From the NCBI GenBank assembly GCA_020062665.1, contig JAGUVW010000001.1, positions 38,793 through 102,792 on the forward strand: 64,000 nt of DNA. Direction: 5' to 3'. Positions 9,851-18,942 of this stretch are shown in pieces. Every line of letters begins with the position of its first letter. Within the stretch, counting starts at the first letter, position 1. The notes below the pieces were generated by a model. That model had not been told where the DNA came from. It was given only the letters and a program-made list of their open reading frames with translations, and did not search any database. This stretch comes from Pseudomonadales bacterium (GTDB lineage Bacteria > Pseudomonadota > Gammaproteobacteria > Pseudomonadales > Ketobacteraceae). The position numbers and the translations under genes are program-made.

Positions 9851-12800
9851 CGTCTGCGCAACCGCTCACCGTTCAGCTGCAGCCCTATCTGCAACAAGGT
9901 TTGTCACTGTGGCTGGAAGGCGGGATGTTGCGCTTCAAGGCTCCGAAGGAGCTGATGACGCCGGCGCTGATGGGTCTGCTCAAACAGAACAAGGAAGCCA
10001 TCATCGCCTGGCTGGAATCGGAAACGGCCACCACCAAAACGGCGCAGGTGGTGGATGAGTTTCCGCTGGCCTTCACCCAGGGCGCGATCTGGATGCTGTA
10101 CCGTTTCGCACCCAACAGCCCTGCCTACAACACCACGTTCGCCTGCACGCTGAAAGGCGAACTGAACGAAGCCGCTGTGCGCCAGGCATTTCACGCCTTG
10201 ATGATCCGTCATCCCATGTTGCGCACCACCTTTCGTGACAGTGATGAAGGCCCGCGCCAGCAGGTGTGGGATCATCTGGAGATGCCGTTGCAGATTGTCG
10301 ATGGCAGCGGCTGGGATAATGCCGCACTGGATCAATGGCTGGCGCAGGAAGCAGATGCTCCTTTCGATCTGACCCAGCAATCCTGTCTGCGGGTGAAGAT
10401 CGTGCGCAACAGCGTGCGCGGCAATGTGCTGATCGCCACCATCCATCACGTGGGCGCGGATCTGTGGGCGCTGTTGATCGTGGCGAAGGATATCAAGGAA
10501 TTCTACCAGCGTGCAGCAAAGGGCGAAGTGCTCTCGCTCGATGGCAGTGGCACGCCGTATCGTCACCACGTGGAATGGCAGCAGGCATTCATGCACAGCG
10601 AGCGTGGCAAGGCCATGCGCCGTTACTGGCAGCGCACCTTGCTGGGCGCACCCATGACAGTCACCTTGCCCACGGACTTTCCGCGTCCGCCCGTGCTGCA
10701 ACTGAAAACCCAATTGGTGCGCCACGGTATAGAAGGCGACACCTATCGCGCCGTGCGTGCGTTCTGCAAGCAGCACAGTATTACGCCCTTTGTTTTCATT
10801 CAGGCGGCACTGCAGCTGATGGTGCATCACCGCACCCGCGCACAGGATTTTCTGGTGGGAACCCCCACGATGGGGCGCTCACAAAAGGGTATGGATCAGG
10901 TGGTGGGGGATTTCGCCAATCCGGTGGTGTTGCGTGCCCGCGTCCAGCCTTCGATGCAACTGGGTGAATTGTTCAGCGGGGTGAAGCAGAACTTGCTGAA
11001 CGCCATGGAGCATCAGGACTATCCCTTCCCGTCGGTGGTGCAGGATTGCAATCCACCCCGCGACAGCAGTCGCACGCCGCTGTTTCAATTGATGTTTGTC
11101 TGGCACCAGGGCAACGCAGATCTGCTGGCGCAGGACGACTGGATCGGTGAAGTGCTGTCGCTGTCCGGCCCGCGGGGAGCGCCCTACGATGTCATGCTGG
11201 CCGTGAGCGATCTGGGTGACCGTTTCGAACTGAACTGGACTTATCAGACCAGCCTTTACCACCCACAGACGGTCGAGACATTCGGGCAGGAAGTGTTGGC
11301 GTTGATCGAACCCATGCTGACGCTGCACGATGCACAGGTAGCCGACTGCCTGAAAGCCGCCTTCACAGTTGCCGATGTTTTACCGGCAACCGATCTTGCT
11401 GGCGCAAATATCAGTAACGAACAGCGTACCCAGCTGCGTGACTTTCCTCATCATCTGCTGTGCCAGACGCTGGCAAACGGTCAGACCTGTCGCCGTCTGT
11501 TCGTGGAATTTACAGGGCGCATGTTACCGCAGTCGTTGCAAACCTGGCTGGAGCAGGGCTTGGCTGGTGTGGATGATATCACCGTGCTGTCCAACCTGCC
11601 GCGTAACGCCGACGGCTCGGTGGATGTGATTGCACTGGAAAAGACGCCGCTGATCGATCGCGCCCGCATGTCGCAGGACTTGCAGGCTCAGGCCATTACT
11701 CCAGAAAAGGTCGCGGTGCTGCATGAACGCATCATGGTGCCCACCGTGGAACCGGCGGAAATCACAGCCTGGCAGACCCGATCCAAACAGCAGGGCACGC
11801 CCAGGAAAATCGATATCAGCCAACGCCCGGATGCCTGGGTGGTGGGAGAGCCTCTGACATTGCCGGCGGACGCTCCACAACATTTGTTCACCGCACTGGA
11901 GCTCACTGCGCAGCGTTGTCCTGAGCGGGGCATCACCCTGCATGATGATCAGCGTGTTGCTACGCATTATCGCTATGCGGATCTGGTGACGGATGCGCGC
12001 CGCGTCGCGACAGCGTTGGGCAAGGCTGGCCTGCAACCCGGTTCAATCCTGTTGTTGCAGATGCGTTATGACCAGCGTTTTTTTGCGGTGTGGTGGGGAG
12101 CGTTACTGTTCGGCCTGAAGCCACTCAATGTAGCGACGCCGGATCAATACAACGAACGCAATGGTGTGGCGCAGAAGCTCTACAACGTGGCCCACAACTA
12201 CGACAATATCACCGTGGCTGCCGATCACGTGCGCCTCGAAGACACCCGCGCCTGGCTGGGGCAGCACAAACCGGTGATCGACGCGGACAACCTGCTGCAG
12301 GAAACCGAACGATTCGATGGTGCGCCCGGCGACGACGCGGTGGCCTTCCTGCAGCTCACTTCCGGCAGCACAGGCACACCCAAGGCAATCCAGATCACCC
12401 ATCACGGCATCCTGCATCACATTGCCGCGTCGGCGCTGCACAATGATTACAGCGCGGACGACATCAATCTGAACTGGCTTCCTTTCGATCATGTGGTGCC
12501 GATACTCACCACCCATATCAAAGACTGTGTGCTGGGCATCCGGCAAATCCAGCTCACCACCCGCAGCGTGCTCACCGATCCGCTGTGGTGGTTGCAGGCC
12601 ATGTCCGATCATCGTGTCACTCATAGCTGGGCGCCCAATTTTGCGTTTCAGCGTGTTGTGGACGCCATCAACAGCGCGCAGGCGGTGCCGACGCTGGATC
12701 TGTCCTGCGTTCGCTATCTGATGAATGCGGGTGAACAGGTGCTGGCGCCGGTTGTGCAACAGTTTTATGCCGCCTGTGCGCCGCTGGGATTGCGTGCTCA

Positions 12801-15800
12801 CACGGTGCAGCCGGCATTTGGCATGGCCGAGGCCTGCACCTGCATCACCTATAACAACAATTCATCGGAGCTGCTGTCGGTACATTTCAATCCCGGTGTC
12901 GATCCCACGGTGTGCGATATCGGCGAGCCCCATCGCACCAGTCACAGCTTCGTGGATCTGGGCCCCCTGATACCCGGTGTGGAAATCCGTATCACGGATG
13001 AGCGCAATCAACTGGTGAAGGAAGGCGTCATCGGCCGCATGCAGATTCGCGGCCCCGTGGTGACACCGGGTTATCTGAATAATCCCGATGCTAACGCGGA
13101 AGCCTTTGTGGGCGACGGCTGGTTCAACTCCGGTGATCTGGGCTTTATCTGGAACCGCCGACTCATTCTCACCGGTCGCGAAAAAGAAATGATCGTGGTG
13201 AACGGCGCCAACTATTACTGCTTCGAGCTGGAACAGGCTGCCACCGTGTCGGGCGTACTGCCGACCTTTGTTGCGGCAACCGGCGTGACGTTGCAGGTTG
13301 GCGCCAACAGCGATGCGCTGGCGCTGTTTTACGTGGCAGATGGTAGCGTGGATAGCGTCGTGCTGGAACGGCAGATGTCGGCGCGGGTGGCAGAAGCCTT
13401 TGGCCTCGCGCCGCATTTCCTGATTCCGGTCGAGGCCGAGCACTTCCATAAAACCACCAGCGGAAAAATCCAGCGGGGCCAGTTCAAGAAACTGTTCGAA
13501 AAGCACATCTATGCCGATCAGGTGGAAGCCTATCGCGAGCGTCATCGGCAGAACGACGACCTGTGCACATCGCTGTTTGAGCTGGACTTCCAGTCGATCC
13601 AAATCGCCAACGCAATGCAGCAGGCGGATAACACCCTTTGGGTCGTGCCCGATCTGGCGCACCATCCTTTGATCGCGCAGTGGAGTGAACAGGGCGCCGC
13701 TATCCGTGTGCTGGAGCAGAATGCACAAGGCGTTCCGACGTTTGTCACCGCCGACATGCCCGCGCACGCAACATTGCTGCTGGGTGAACTGCACAACGAT
13801 CCGTTCACGCTCGACGAACAACTGCTTGCGCTGACACGCCAATTGGCGGCACTGAAACTACAGTGGTCACAGAATGCATCTAGTGTAGACCAGGACTGGA
13901 CGCTGGCCGTTCTGGGTCGTGAACAAAACGATGTACTGCTGCTGAAGCCATTGATCGAATCCCTGCGCCAGGAAACCGGCCTCACGCGGCTGCGCGGTTG
14001 TGTCATTTCCCAAAACCTGGCGTCACCGCCGAATGGGTCGGCACTGGCGCTGCACAATCGCAATGCAGTCTGGGTTGATGACACACACTGCACGCGATCC
14101 TGCCTGCAGTCTGTTAATCTCAGTCGTCAGAGCGACCATGCGATTGTCCGCAATGGTGTCTATGCCATTACCGGCGGTCTGGCGGGATTGGCCGAGCCGT
14201 TGTGCCAGTATCTGATCGTGCAGAAACGCTGCAAGGTCATTCTGCTGGGCCGCACTCCGTTGGAGCAGCAGCCGCAGCGACACTTCCGTTTCCGCCAGTG
14301 GCAGCAACAATATGGTGTCCACAATCTGACGTATCAGGTGTTGCCGACGTTCAGCGTCGGGCTCATGGAACAGGCCGTCAGCGCAGGGCTGACGCACCTC
14401 AACGCGGCGCTGCTCGACGGCATCATTCATCTGGCGGGACATCTGAACATGGCGCCGCTGGAGGCCATCGATACCACACACTGGCAGCAGCAACTGGAAC
14501 CGAAATGGCAAGGTGCCCGCTGCGTTACCGAGTACATGGCAAAGCACGCGCCAAGAGGTTGCATCATTCACTACAGTTCCTTGAATGCGTTCTTTGGCGG
14601 GCAGGGCGCAGCAGCCTACAGCGTCGCCAATGCCCTGCAAAGCTGGCAGACAGCATCATCGACGCTGCGCATCTGGACACTGCACTGGAGCGTGTGGCTG
14701 AACACCGGCATGGCCAGCCAGTTCAGCGCAGCGGAATTGAAACTGGCGCGCAACAAAGGATTGTTGCCACTGGATAAAGCCCGCGATTTGTTCTGGCTTG
14801 ATCAGGCGCTGACACAACCGTCCGGCAATTACTACATCGGCATCGATGCCCAGTCGGACGAGTTGCGCGCGGATCTGAATTTCAACAGCCAGTATCGCGA
14901 TCAGTATCAGATTCATCTGCATCAACCGAACAGCAACAAAAAGCCCGACAGCAGCGCGTGGCTGGTGGAACCGGTTCCCTGCATCGACAGTGTGCGGATC
15001 GAACATCGACAGTGGTCACAGCCGCTGCCGCGACAAGCAGACGGATTGCTGGATCGTGCGCAGCTGCGTCGCGCCAGCCAGAGCCAGGATGAAACGGCAG
15101 TGCCGCCGTCCAACGCGGTCGAGCAGACACTGCAGGACATCTGGAGCAGCACGCTCAATCGCAGCATTCCCGATGTAATGCGATCCTTCTTCGAATACGG
15201 TGGCCATTCCATCAATGCGACCCAGCTGGTTGCGCGCATCAATCAGCATTTCAACCAGAAACTCACAGTGGCGCATCTGTTCCAGTTCCCCACCATTCGG
15301 GCGCTGGCAGAGGTGCTCGGTGGTCAGGCCACGCAAACGGCACACACGCTGGCGCTGGGTCTGAGTGATTTCATCCAGCGCGCCGACGGTTACCGGATGG
15401 ATTGCGTGAACCCCGACGTCGTGGCCAAACGCGATATCGTGTTCTTGCCGACAGCCTCCGGGCTGGCCAGCGCTTACCTGCAGATGATGGCGCAGTTGAA
15501 CCAGGTGCGACTGCATGTGCTGAGCATGCCGCTGACCCATCAACCTGAACATTCCTTGCAGTATGCTGCTGATCAGTTCATCAGCCTGATGGTTCAATCA
15601 GGTCTGGATTTCAAGCGTACCTTGTTGGTGGGTTGGTCCATGGGGGGGGTGTTGGGTTACGAACTGTTACAGCAGTTGCAGACGAAAGGCGAGCCCATGC
15701 CGCAGCTGCTGATGCTCGACAGCGGTTTTGGCGCAGGCCTGCATCCGATTACCTTCGATCCGGCGTTCCAACTGCTGATGTTTGCGGTGGAATTGGGCCT

Positions 15801-16152
15801 GGGTGCCGAACAGTTTGCCGAATTTAACCAGTTGCCGTCAGACACAGACAAACTGCACTGGCTGAAACAATATCTACTCACAATCGGCATTGAAGTTACG
15901 CAAGCAAAATTGCTAGAGTGGAGTGAAGCTTACAAAATCCGGTTGCAACAGTTGGAGCAGTACTCAGCAGGCAACCAGACGCTGGACAGCCACATCACAC
16001 TCCTCAAAGCCGAATGGCATTCCCACGGTCGGCCGGATCTGGGATGGGGCGAGACCAATAAGAACATAAAATGGCAATCCGTCGCCGCCGATCATCAAGG
16101 CATCGTCAAACATCCCGACGTGGCGAACTGGTTGCGACAACAGTGTGTTTGA
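9847..16152 (+). CDS. Hybrid NRPS/PKS-type terminal megasynthase: docking-C-AL-KR-PCP-TE
   Basis: A 2101-residue termination protein. Residues 1-55 resemble a TubC N-terminal docking domain. A condensation domain follows, with the HHxxxD site at His200, His201 and Asp205. The adenylation-type domain has TSGSTG around 838-843 and the A10-like lysine Lys1207 in TTSGKIQR. Its core (LPFDHVVP near 880) looks like acyl-CoA/fatty-acyl ligase domains, such as those loading bacillaene-type synthases, more than an amino-acid-selecting domain. Next come a ketoreductase (TGGLAGLA near 1441, Tyr1591 in AYSVAN), a carrier protein with GGHSI (Ser1788) and a thioesterase with GWSMGG (Ser1931) and a C-terminal histidine region. 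A KR between adenylation and carrier domains is known from cereulide/valinomycin-type synthetases, where bound keto acids are reduced to hydroxy acids. A C domain before a ligase-type domain is unusual. The product is probably released as a free acid or lactone; the substrate is unknown. A run of eight G lies in the TE (15642-15649). Confidence 0.92.
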   Translation: MTSAQPLTVQLQPYLQQGLSLWLEGGMLRFKAPKELMTPALMGLLKQNKEAIIAWLESETATTKTAQVVDEFPLAFTQGAIWMLYRFAPNSPAYNTTFACTLKGELNEAAVRQAFHALMIRHPMLRTTFRDSDEGPRQQVWDHLEMPLQIVDGSGWDNAALDQWLAQEADAPFDLTQQSCLRVKIVRNSVRGNVLIATIHHVGADLWALLIVAKDIKEFYQRAAKGEVLSLDGSGTPYRHHVEWQQAFMHSERGKAMRRYWQRTLLGAPMTVTLPTDFPRPPVLQLKTQLVRHGIEGDTYRAVRAFCKQHSITPFVFIQAALQLMVHHRTRAQDFLVGTPTMGRSQKGMDQVVGDFANPVVLRARVQPSMQLGELFSGVKQNLLNAMEHQDYPFPSVVQDCNPPRDSSRTPLFQLMFVWHQGNADLLAQDDWIGEVLSLSGPRGAPYDVMLAVSDLGDRFELNWTYQTSLYHPQTVETFGQEVLALIEPMLTLHDAQVADCLKAAFTVADVLPATDLAGANISNEQRTQLRDFPHHLLCQTLANGQTCRRLFVEFTGRMLPQSLQTWLEQGLAGVDDITVLSNLPRNADGSVDVIALEKTPLIDRARMSQDLQAQAITPEKVAVLHERIMVPTVEPAEITAWQTRSKQQGTPRKIDISQRPDAWVVGEPLTLPADAPQHLFTALELTAQRCPERGITLHDDQRVATHYRYADLVTDARRVATALGKAGLQPGSILLLQMRYDQRFFAVWWGALLFGLKPLNVATPDQYNERNGVAQKLYNVAHNYDNITVAADHVRLEDTRAWLGQHKPVIDADNLLQETERFDGAPGDDAVAFLQLTSGSTGTPKAIQITHHGILHHIAASALHNDYSADDINLNWLPFDHVVPILTTHIKDCVLGIRQIQLTTRSVLTDPLWWLQAMSDHRVTHSWAPNFAFQRVVDAINSAQAVPTLDLSCVRYLMNAGEQVLAPVVQQFYAACAPLGLRAHTVQPAFGMAEACTCITYNNNSSELLSVHFNPGVDPTVCDIGEPHRTSHSFVDLGPLIPGVEIRITDERNQLVKEGVIGRMQIRGPVVTPGYLNNPDANAEAFVGDGWFNSGDLGFIWNRRLILTGREKEMIVVNGANYYCFELEQAATVSGVLPTFVAATGVTLQVGANSDALALFYVADGSVDSVVLERQMSARVAEAFGLAPHFLIPVEAEHFHKTTSGKIQRGQFKKLFEKHIYADQVEAYRERHRQNDDLCTSLFELDFQSIQIANAMQQADNTLWVVPDLAHHPLIAQWSEQGAAIRVLEQNAQGVPTFVTADMPAHATLLLGELHNDPFTLDEQLLALTRQLAALKLQWSQNASSVDQDWTLAVLGREQNDVLLLKPLIESLRQETGLTRLRGCVISQNLASPPNGSALALHNRNAVWVDDTHCTRSCLQSVNLSRQSDHAIVRNGVYAITGGLAGLAEPLCQYLIVQKRCKVILLGRTPLEQQPQRHFRFRQWQQQYGVHNLTYQVLPTFSVGLMEQAVSAGLTHLNAALLDGIIHLAGHLNMAPLEAIDTTHWQQQLEPKWQGARCVTEYMAKHAPRGCIIHYSSLNAFFGGQGAAAYSVANALQSWQTASSTLRIWTLHWSVWLNTGMASQFSAAELKLARNKGLLPLDKARDLFWLDQALTQPSGNYYIGIDAQSDELRADLNFNSQYRDQYQIHLHQPNSNKKPDSSAWLVEPVPCIDSVRIEHRQWSQPLPRQADGLLDRAQLRRASQSQDETAVPPSNAVEQTLQDIWSSTLNRSIPDVMRSFFEYGGHSINATQLVARINQHFNQKLTVAHLFQFPTIRALAEVLGGQATQTAHTLALGLSDFIQRADGYRMDCVNPDVVAKRDIVFLPTASGLASAYLQMMAQLNQVRLHVLSMPLTHQPEHSLQYAADQFISLMVQSGLDFKRTLLVGWSMGGVLGYELLQQLQTKGEPMPQLLMLDSGFGAGLHPITFDPAFQLLMFAVELGLGAEQFAEFNQLPSDTDKLHWLKQYLLTIGIEVTQAKLLEWSEAYKIRLQQLEQYSAGNQTLDSHITLLKAEWHSHGRPDLGWGETNKNIKWQSVAADHQGIVKHPDVANWLRQQCV

Positions 16153-16165
16153 AGCGAGAAGATCC

Positions 16166-18523
16166 ATGGACATTATCAGAAAGCCCGCAGGCAAATCCCG
16201 GATGATTCGCATCGCTCAGTGGCTGGCCGGAACGGTGCTCGCGTGCACCGCGCTATCGGCCTCCGCTGCAGGCATTTCGGTGGCGTCCACCTGCAACCCG
16301 GTGGCACAGAAAGCCTGCGCGTTGCCATTCCCCAGCGATCTGTTCCGCAATCTGACCGGCACCTACAACTACAGCGACAATATTCTTGATCGCGATGTAA
16401 ATGGTGTCACCCGTCAGTATCTCACCATCAAGATGCTGTATCCGGAAACCTTCCGTCCCAGCTCTGTGCTCAACCGTAGCAACGGTTTTTCGGCGCTGGG
16501 GCCGGTGCTGTTCGAACTGCCGCAGTATCCCACGCAAACGATCCCCAAAGATGGCGCTGGCCATCTGCTGGTGATCGACATGGAAACGGACGAACAGGTT
16601 CCCATGGTGGTGTCGCTCAGCCGGGTGGCGCAACCGCAGCGGGATTTCCGCGAGTCACGCCCTGTCATCATCGGCTGGCCCCGTACCCGTTTTGAATTCG
16701 GCCGCAAATATATCGCCGTGCTGCTCAAGGAACCTTTCGACCAGGGCGTGGGCAATACCACGTTGTTCGTGCCCAGTCCCGGCATGAAAAAGGTGCTGGA
16801 TGGCACTGCCGGCTACTGGATCAACGGAGCCTACAAGAACGCACTGACCGTGCTGGATCGCAACGGCATCCAGCGCAGTAACGTGCTGTCGCTGACCTGG
16901 TTCACCGTGCGCACAGAAGCCGAGGTCGTCACGCCGATGAAGACCATGTTGCAGACGGCGATGGAGCGGGGCAGCATTGTGAATGGCCTGGAAAAAACCA
17001 CCACGCTGGGTGATCCGGATTACGAACTGGCCACGCTGAAGGGCAATCTGTCGTTAGTGAATTTCCGTGCCGCCGATGGCGGTGTGTATCCGCCTTACAG
17101 TCGCATACCGGATGCCGATCGCGAACGGACAGAGTTCGTGCTGACGCTGCCAAAATGGGACTATCCCACGCCGATTCCCATTTCCATCTGGGGTCACGGC
17201 CTGGGCAATTTCAAGGAACTCACCAAGACCGGTTATCGCATGGGTGACCGGCTCGGCATGGCTACCATCGCCATTGATCATCCCAACCACGGCTCGCGGG
17301 TTTCAAAACTGGGCGTGAAGGATCTTCACATCGCCGCTGCTGTGCAAACGCCCATGACCATCATGCAGCTGCTCGGTATGTTCGTGCAGGCAACGGTGGA
17401 TCAGGCCGTGGTGGCCAAACACGCTCGCGACGCCCTGCCGCAGGCCGTGGCGAATGTATCCAGCAGTGTTTTGCCGCAAAAGCCACTGCTGGATGGCAGC
17501 CGGGTGATGTTCGATGGCATGTCGCTGGGAGCGATGCTGGGAACCGCCATCGGTGTGCTGGCGCCGGATCTGGCGGGCGCCTATCTGGTGAATGGTGCCG
17601 GCAGCCTGATGCATATTTTTTCCGAATCCACCTTCTGGGATGACATGACCAGCAATGTGATTCCACAGGATGCCAATGGCGCGGAGCTGTCCTTCATTCT
17701 GGCGATGATGCAGCACTACGTGGACATCGCCGACGGCAACAATTTCGCCCACTATTATCGCAATCCGCCTGCCGGCCAGGAGCCTCGTCCCCTCGGCATG
17801 CACTACTCGCTGGGGGATGGCAGCATGCCCAACGCTGCAACCCGTGCCACGGCAGAACTGGCGGATCTGCCGCTGCTGAAAGAGGTGATCGAACCAGAAC
17901 CGAATTTGCGTTTTGGCACCGAGGGCCACGAAGGTTTCGAGAACGGCTTCGGGCTGGTGCAGAGTGGTTACGGCCTGGAGCAGGCTGAGCAGATCAAGGA
18001 GCAACTCAAGCTGTTCGATCCGGAACGGTTTGCCGAACTGGATCGCAACAACGTGCTGGGTCGTCTCGGCGGGCTCGGAATCGATCTGGGTCAGTTCGAT
18101 GGCATGAATGCGGAACTGATGGCGCTGTTGGGCGGTGCGGCAGCAGTGGACAGCTTCGATGAGCTGGTGGATGAAATCTACGATGGCGATCTGGAAGATT
18201 TCCTGACCCATTTCAATCGCGGCACTGTGGAAGCCGTGCAGAAATCCGTGACCTGGCGCTGTGAGCTGTTTCAGCTGCTGCCGGAGCGTTGTGCGGTGGC
18301 AATCCAGAAAATTGAAGAAGATCAGAAGAACCTGGATCCCACCGATCCGATCGGTGGTGGCAACGGCGAAAATCCGGTGGATCAGGTGAACGACCTGATT
18401 GATCGGGGTCTTTCCGGTGTCAAGGTGACAGAAGGTAGTGCGGGCGCTCTGGATCACTGGTTGCTGATGCTGGCGTTGATTGCACTGGTCTGGCGTCAGC
18501 GGGCTGCCGGTCGTCGCTTGTGA
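16166..18523 (+). CDS. Secreted lipase-like alpha/beta-hydrolase with C-terminal hydrophobic tail
   Basis: Predicted 785-residue exported protein, 13 bases after the megasynthase. The ATG at 16166 is chosen over an in-frame GTG at 16145 inside the previous gene; an ATG at 16202 is also possible. An N-terminal signal peptide ends near ALSASA. The first half resembles the N-terminal domain of bacterial virulence-factor lipases such as VolA (inferred). GHGLGN near residue 350 and DGMSLGAM near 450 (GxSxG-like, Ser the likely nucleophile) support a hydrolase fold. The tail has a small-residue patch, a hydrophobic stretch (HWLLMLALIALVW) and an Arg cluster, like CTERM sorting signals. Its position in the synthase operon suggests a role in processing or anchoring the lipid product, or release of acyl chains. 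Enzyme class is plausible, substrate unknown. Confidence 0.7.
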   Translation: MDIIRKPAGKSRMIRIAQWLAGTVLACTALSASAAGISVASTCNPVAQKACALPFPSDLFRNLTGTYNYSDNILDRDVNGVTRQYLTIKMLYPETFRPSSVLNRSNGFSALGPVLFELPQYPTQTIPKDGAGHLLVIDMETDEQVPMVVSLSRVAQPQRDFRESRPVIIGWPRTRFEFGRKYIAVLLKEPFDQGVGNTTLFVPSPGMKKVLDGTAGYWINGAYKNALTVLDRNGIQRSNVLSLTWFTVRTEAEVVTPMKTMLQTAMERGSIVNGLEKTTTLGDPDYELATLKGNLSLVNFRAADGGVYPPYSRIPDADRERTEFVLTLPKWDYPTPIPISIWGHGLGNFKELTKTGYRMGDRLGMATIAIDHPNHGSRVSKLGVKDLHIAAAVQTPMTIMQLLGMFVQATVDQAVVAKHARDALPQAVANVSSSVLPQKPLLDGSRVMFDGMSLGAMLGTAIGVLAPDLAGAYLVNGAGSLMHIFSESTFWDDMTSNVIPQDANGAELSFILAMMQHYVDIADGNNFAHYYRNPPAGQEPRPLGMHYSLGDGSMPNAATRATAELADLPLLKEVIEPEPNLRFGTEGHEGFENGFGLVQSGYGLEQAEQIKEQLKLFDPERFAELDRNNVLGRLGGLGIDLGQFDGMNAELMALLGGAAAVDSFDELVDEIYDGDLEDFLTHFNRGTVEAVQKSVTWRCELFQLLPERCAVAIQKIEEDQKNLDPTDPIGGGNGENPVDQVNDLIDRGLSGVKVTEGSAGALDHWLLMLALIALVWRQRAAGRRL

Positions 18524-18942
18524 TTCGGCGTATTCTGCAGTCGCCGGGGTGCCGTGTAGTGCTGTCTGCATTGGCGTCTGCTGTCACCTGGTTTGCCTGG
18601 GCTTACTGGGCCAATCGCGCCGACGGCGATCAGGCATTGCTGTCTGGCCTGTCACAGGGTGGTGTCAGCTTTGTCACCACCTCCGTCGGCAGCTTTCTGC
18701 TGGAATTGCTGTTCGTGCGCCTGGGTAGTGGTCTGGCTGGCATGGCCACCAGCGTGGCGCTGGTCAGCGGGCTTTCCCTCAGCTTCATGGTCACCGCGCA
18801 TTGGCTGGCCGGTACACCCAATCTGGCGCTGACCGTTCTGCCCGTCTTCACCGTCGTGCTGTTGTATTGCAGCAGCTATGTCTTCGGCCTCAAAAAACTC
18901 AAACAACAAAATGAAATCAACGCAGTGGAAACGGCCTGCTAG
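18520..18942 (+). CDS. Small integral membrane protein of unknown function
   Basis: 140 residues with three or four hydrophobic segments (roughly 12-31, 45-65, 70-95 and 103-125) and a basic end (GLKKLKQQ), so an inner-membrane protein. The start is a GTG at 18520 whose last bases form the TGA of the upstream lipase-like gene, indicating translational coupling. The 3' end overlaps the start of the following outer-membrane protein gene by 32 bases. The size and topology recall small flippase or GtrA-like proteins, but no diagnostic motif is visible. Its place between a secreted hydrolase and an outer-membrane barrel suggests it belongs to the envelope part of the polyketide operon. Confidence 0.7.
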   Translation: MIRRILQSPGCRVVLSALASAVTWFAWAYWANRADGDQALLSGLSQGGVSFVTTSVGSFLLELLFVRLGSGLAGMATSVALVSGLSLSFMVTAHWLAGTPNLALTVLPVFTVVLLYCSSYVFGLKKLKQQNEINAVETAC

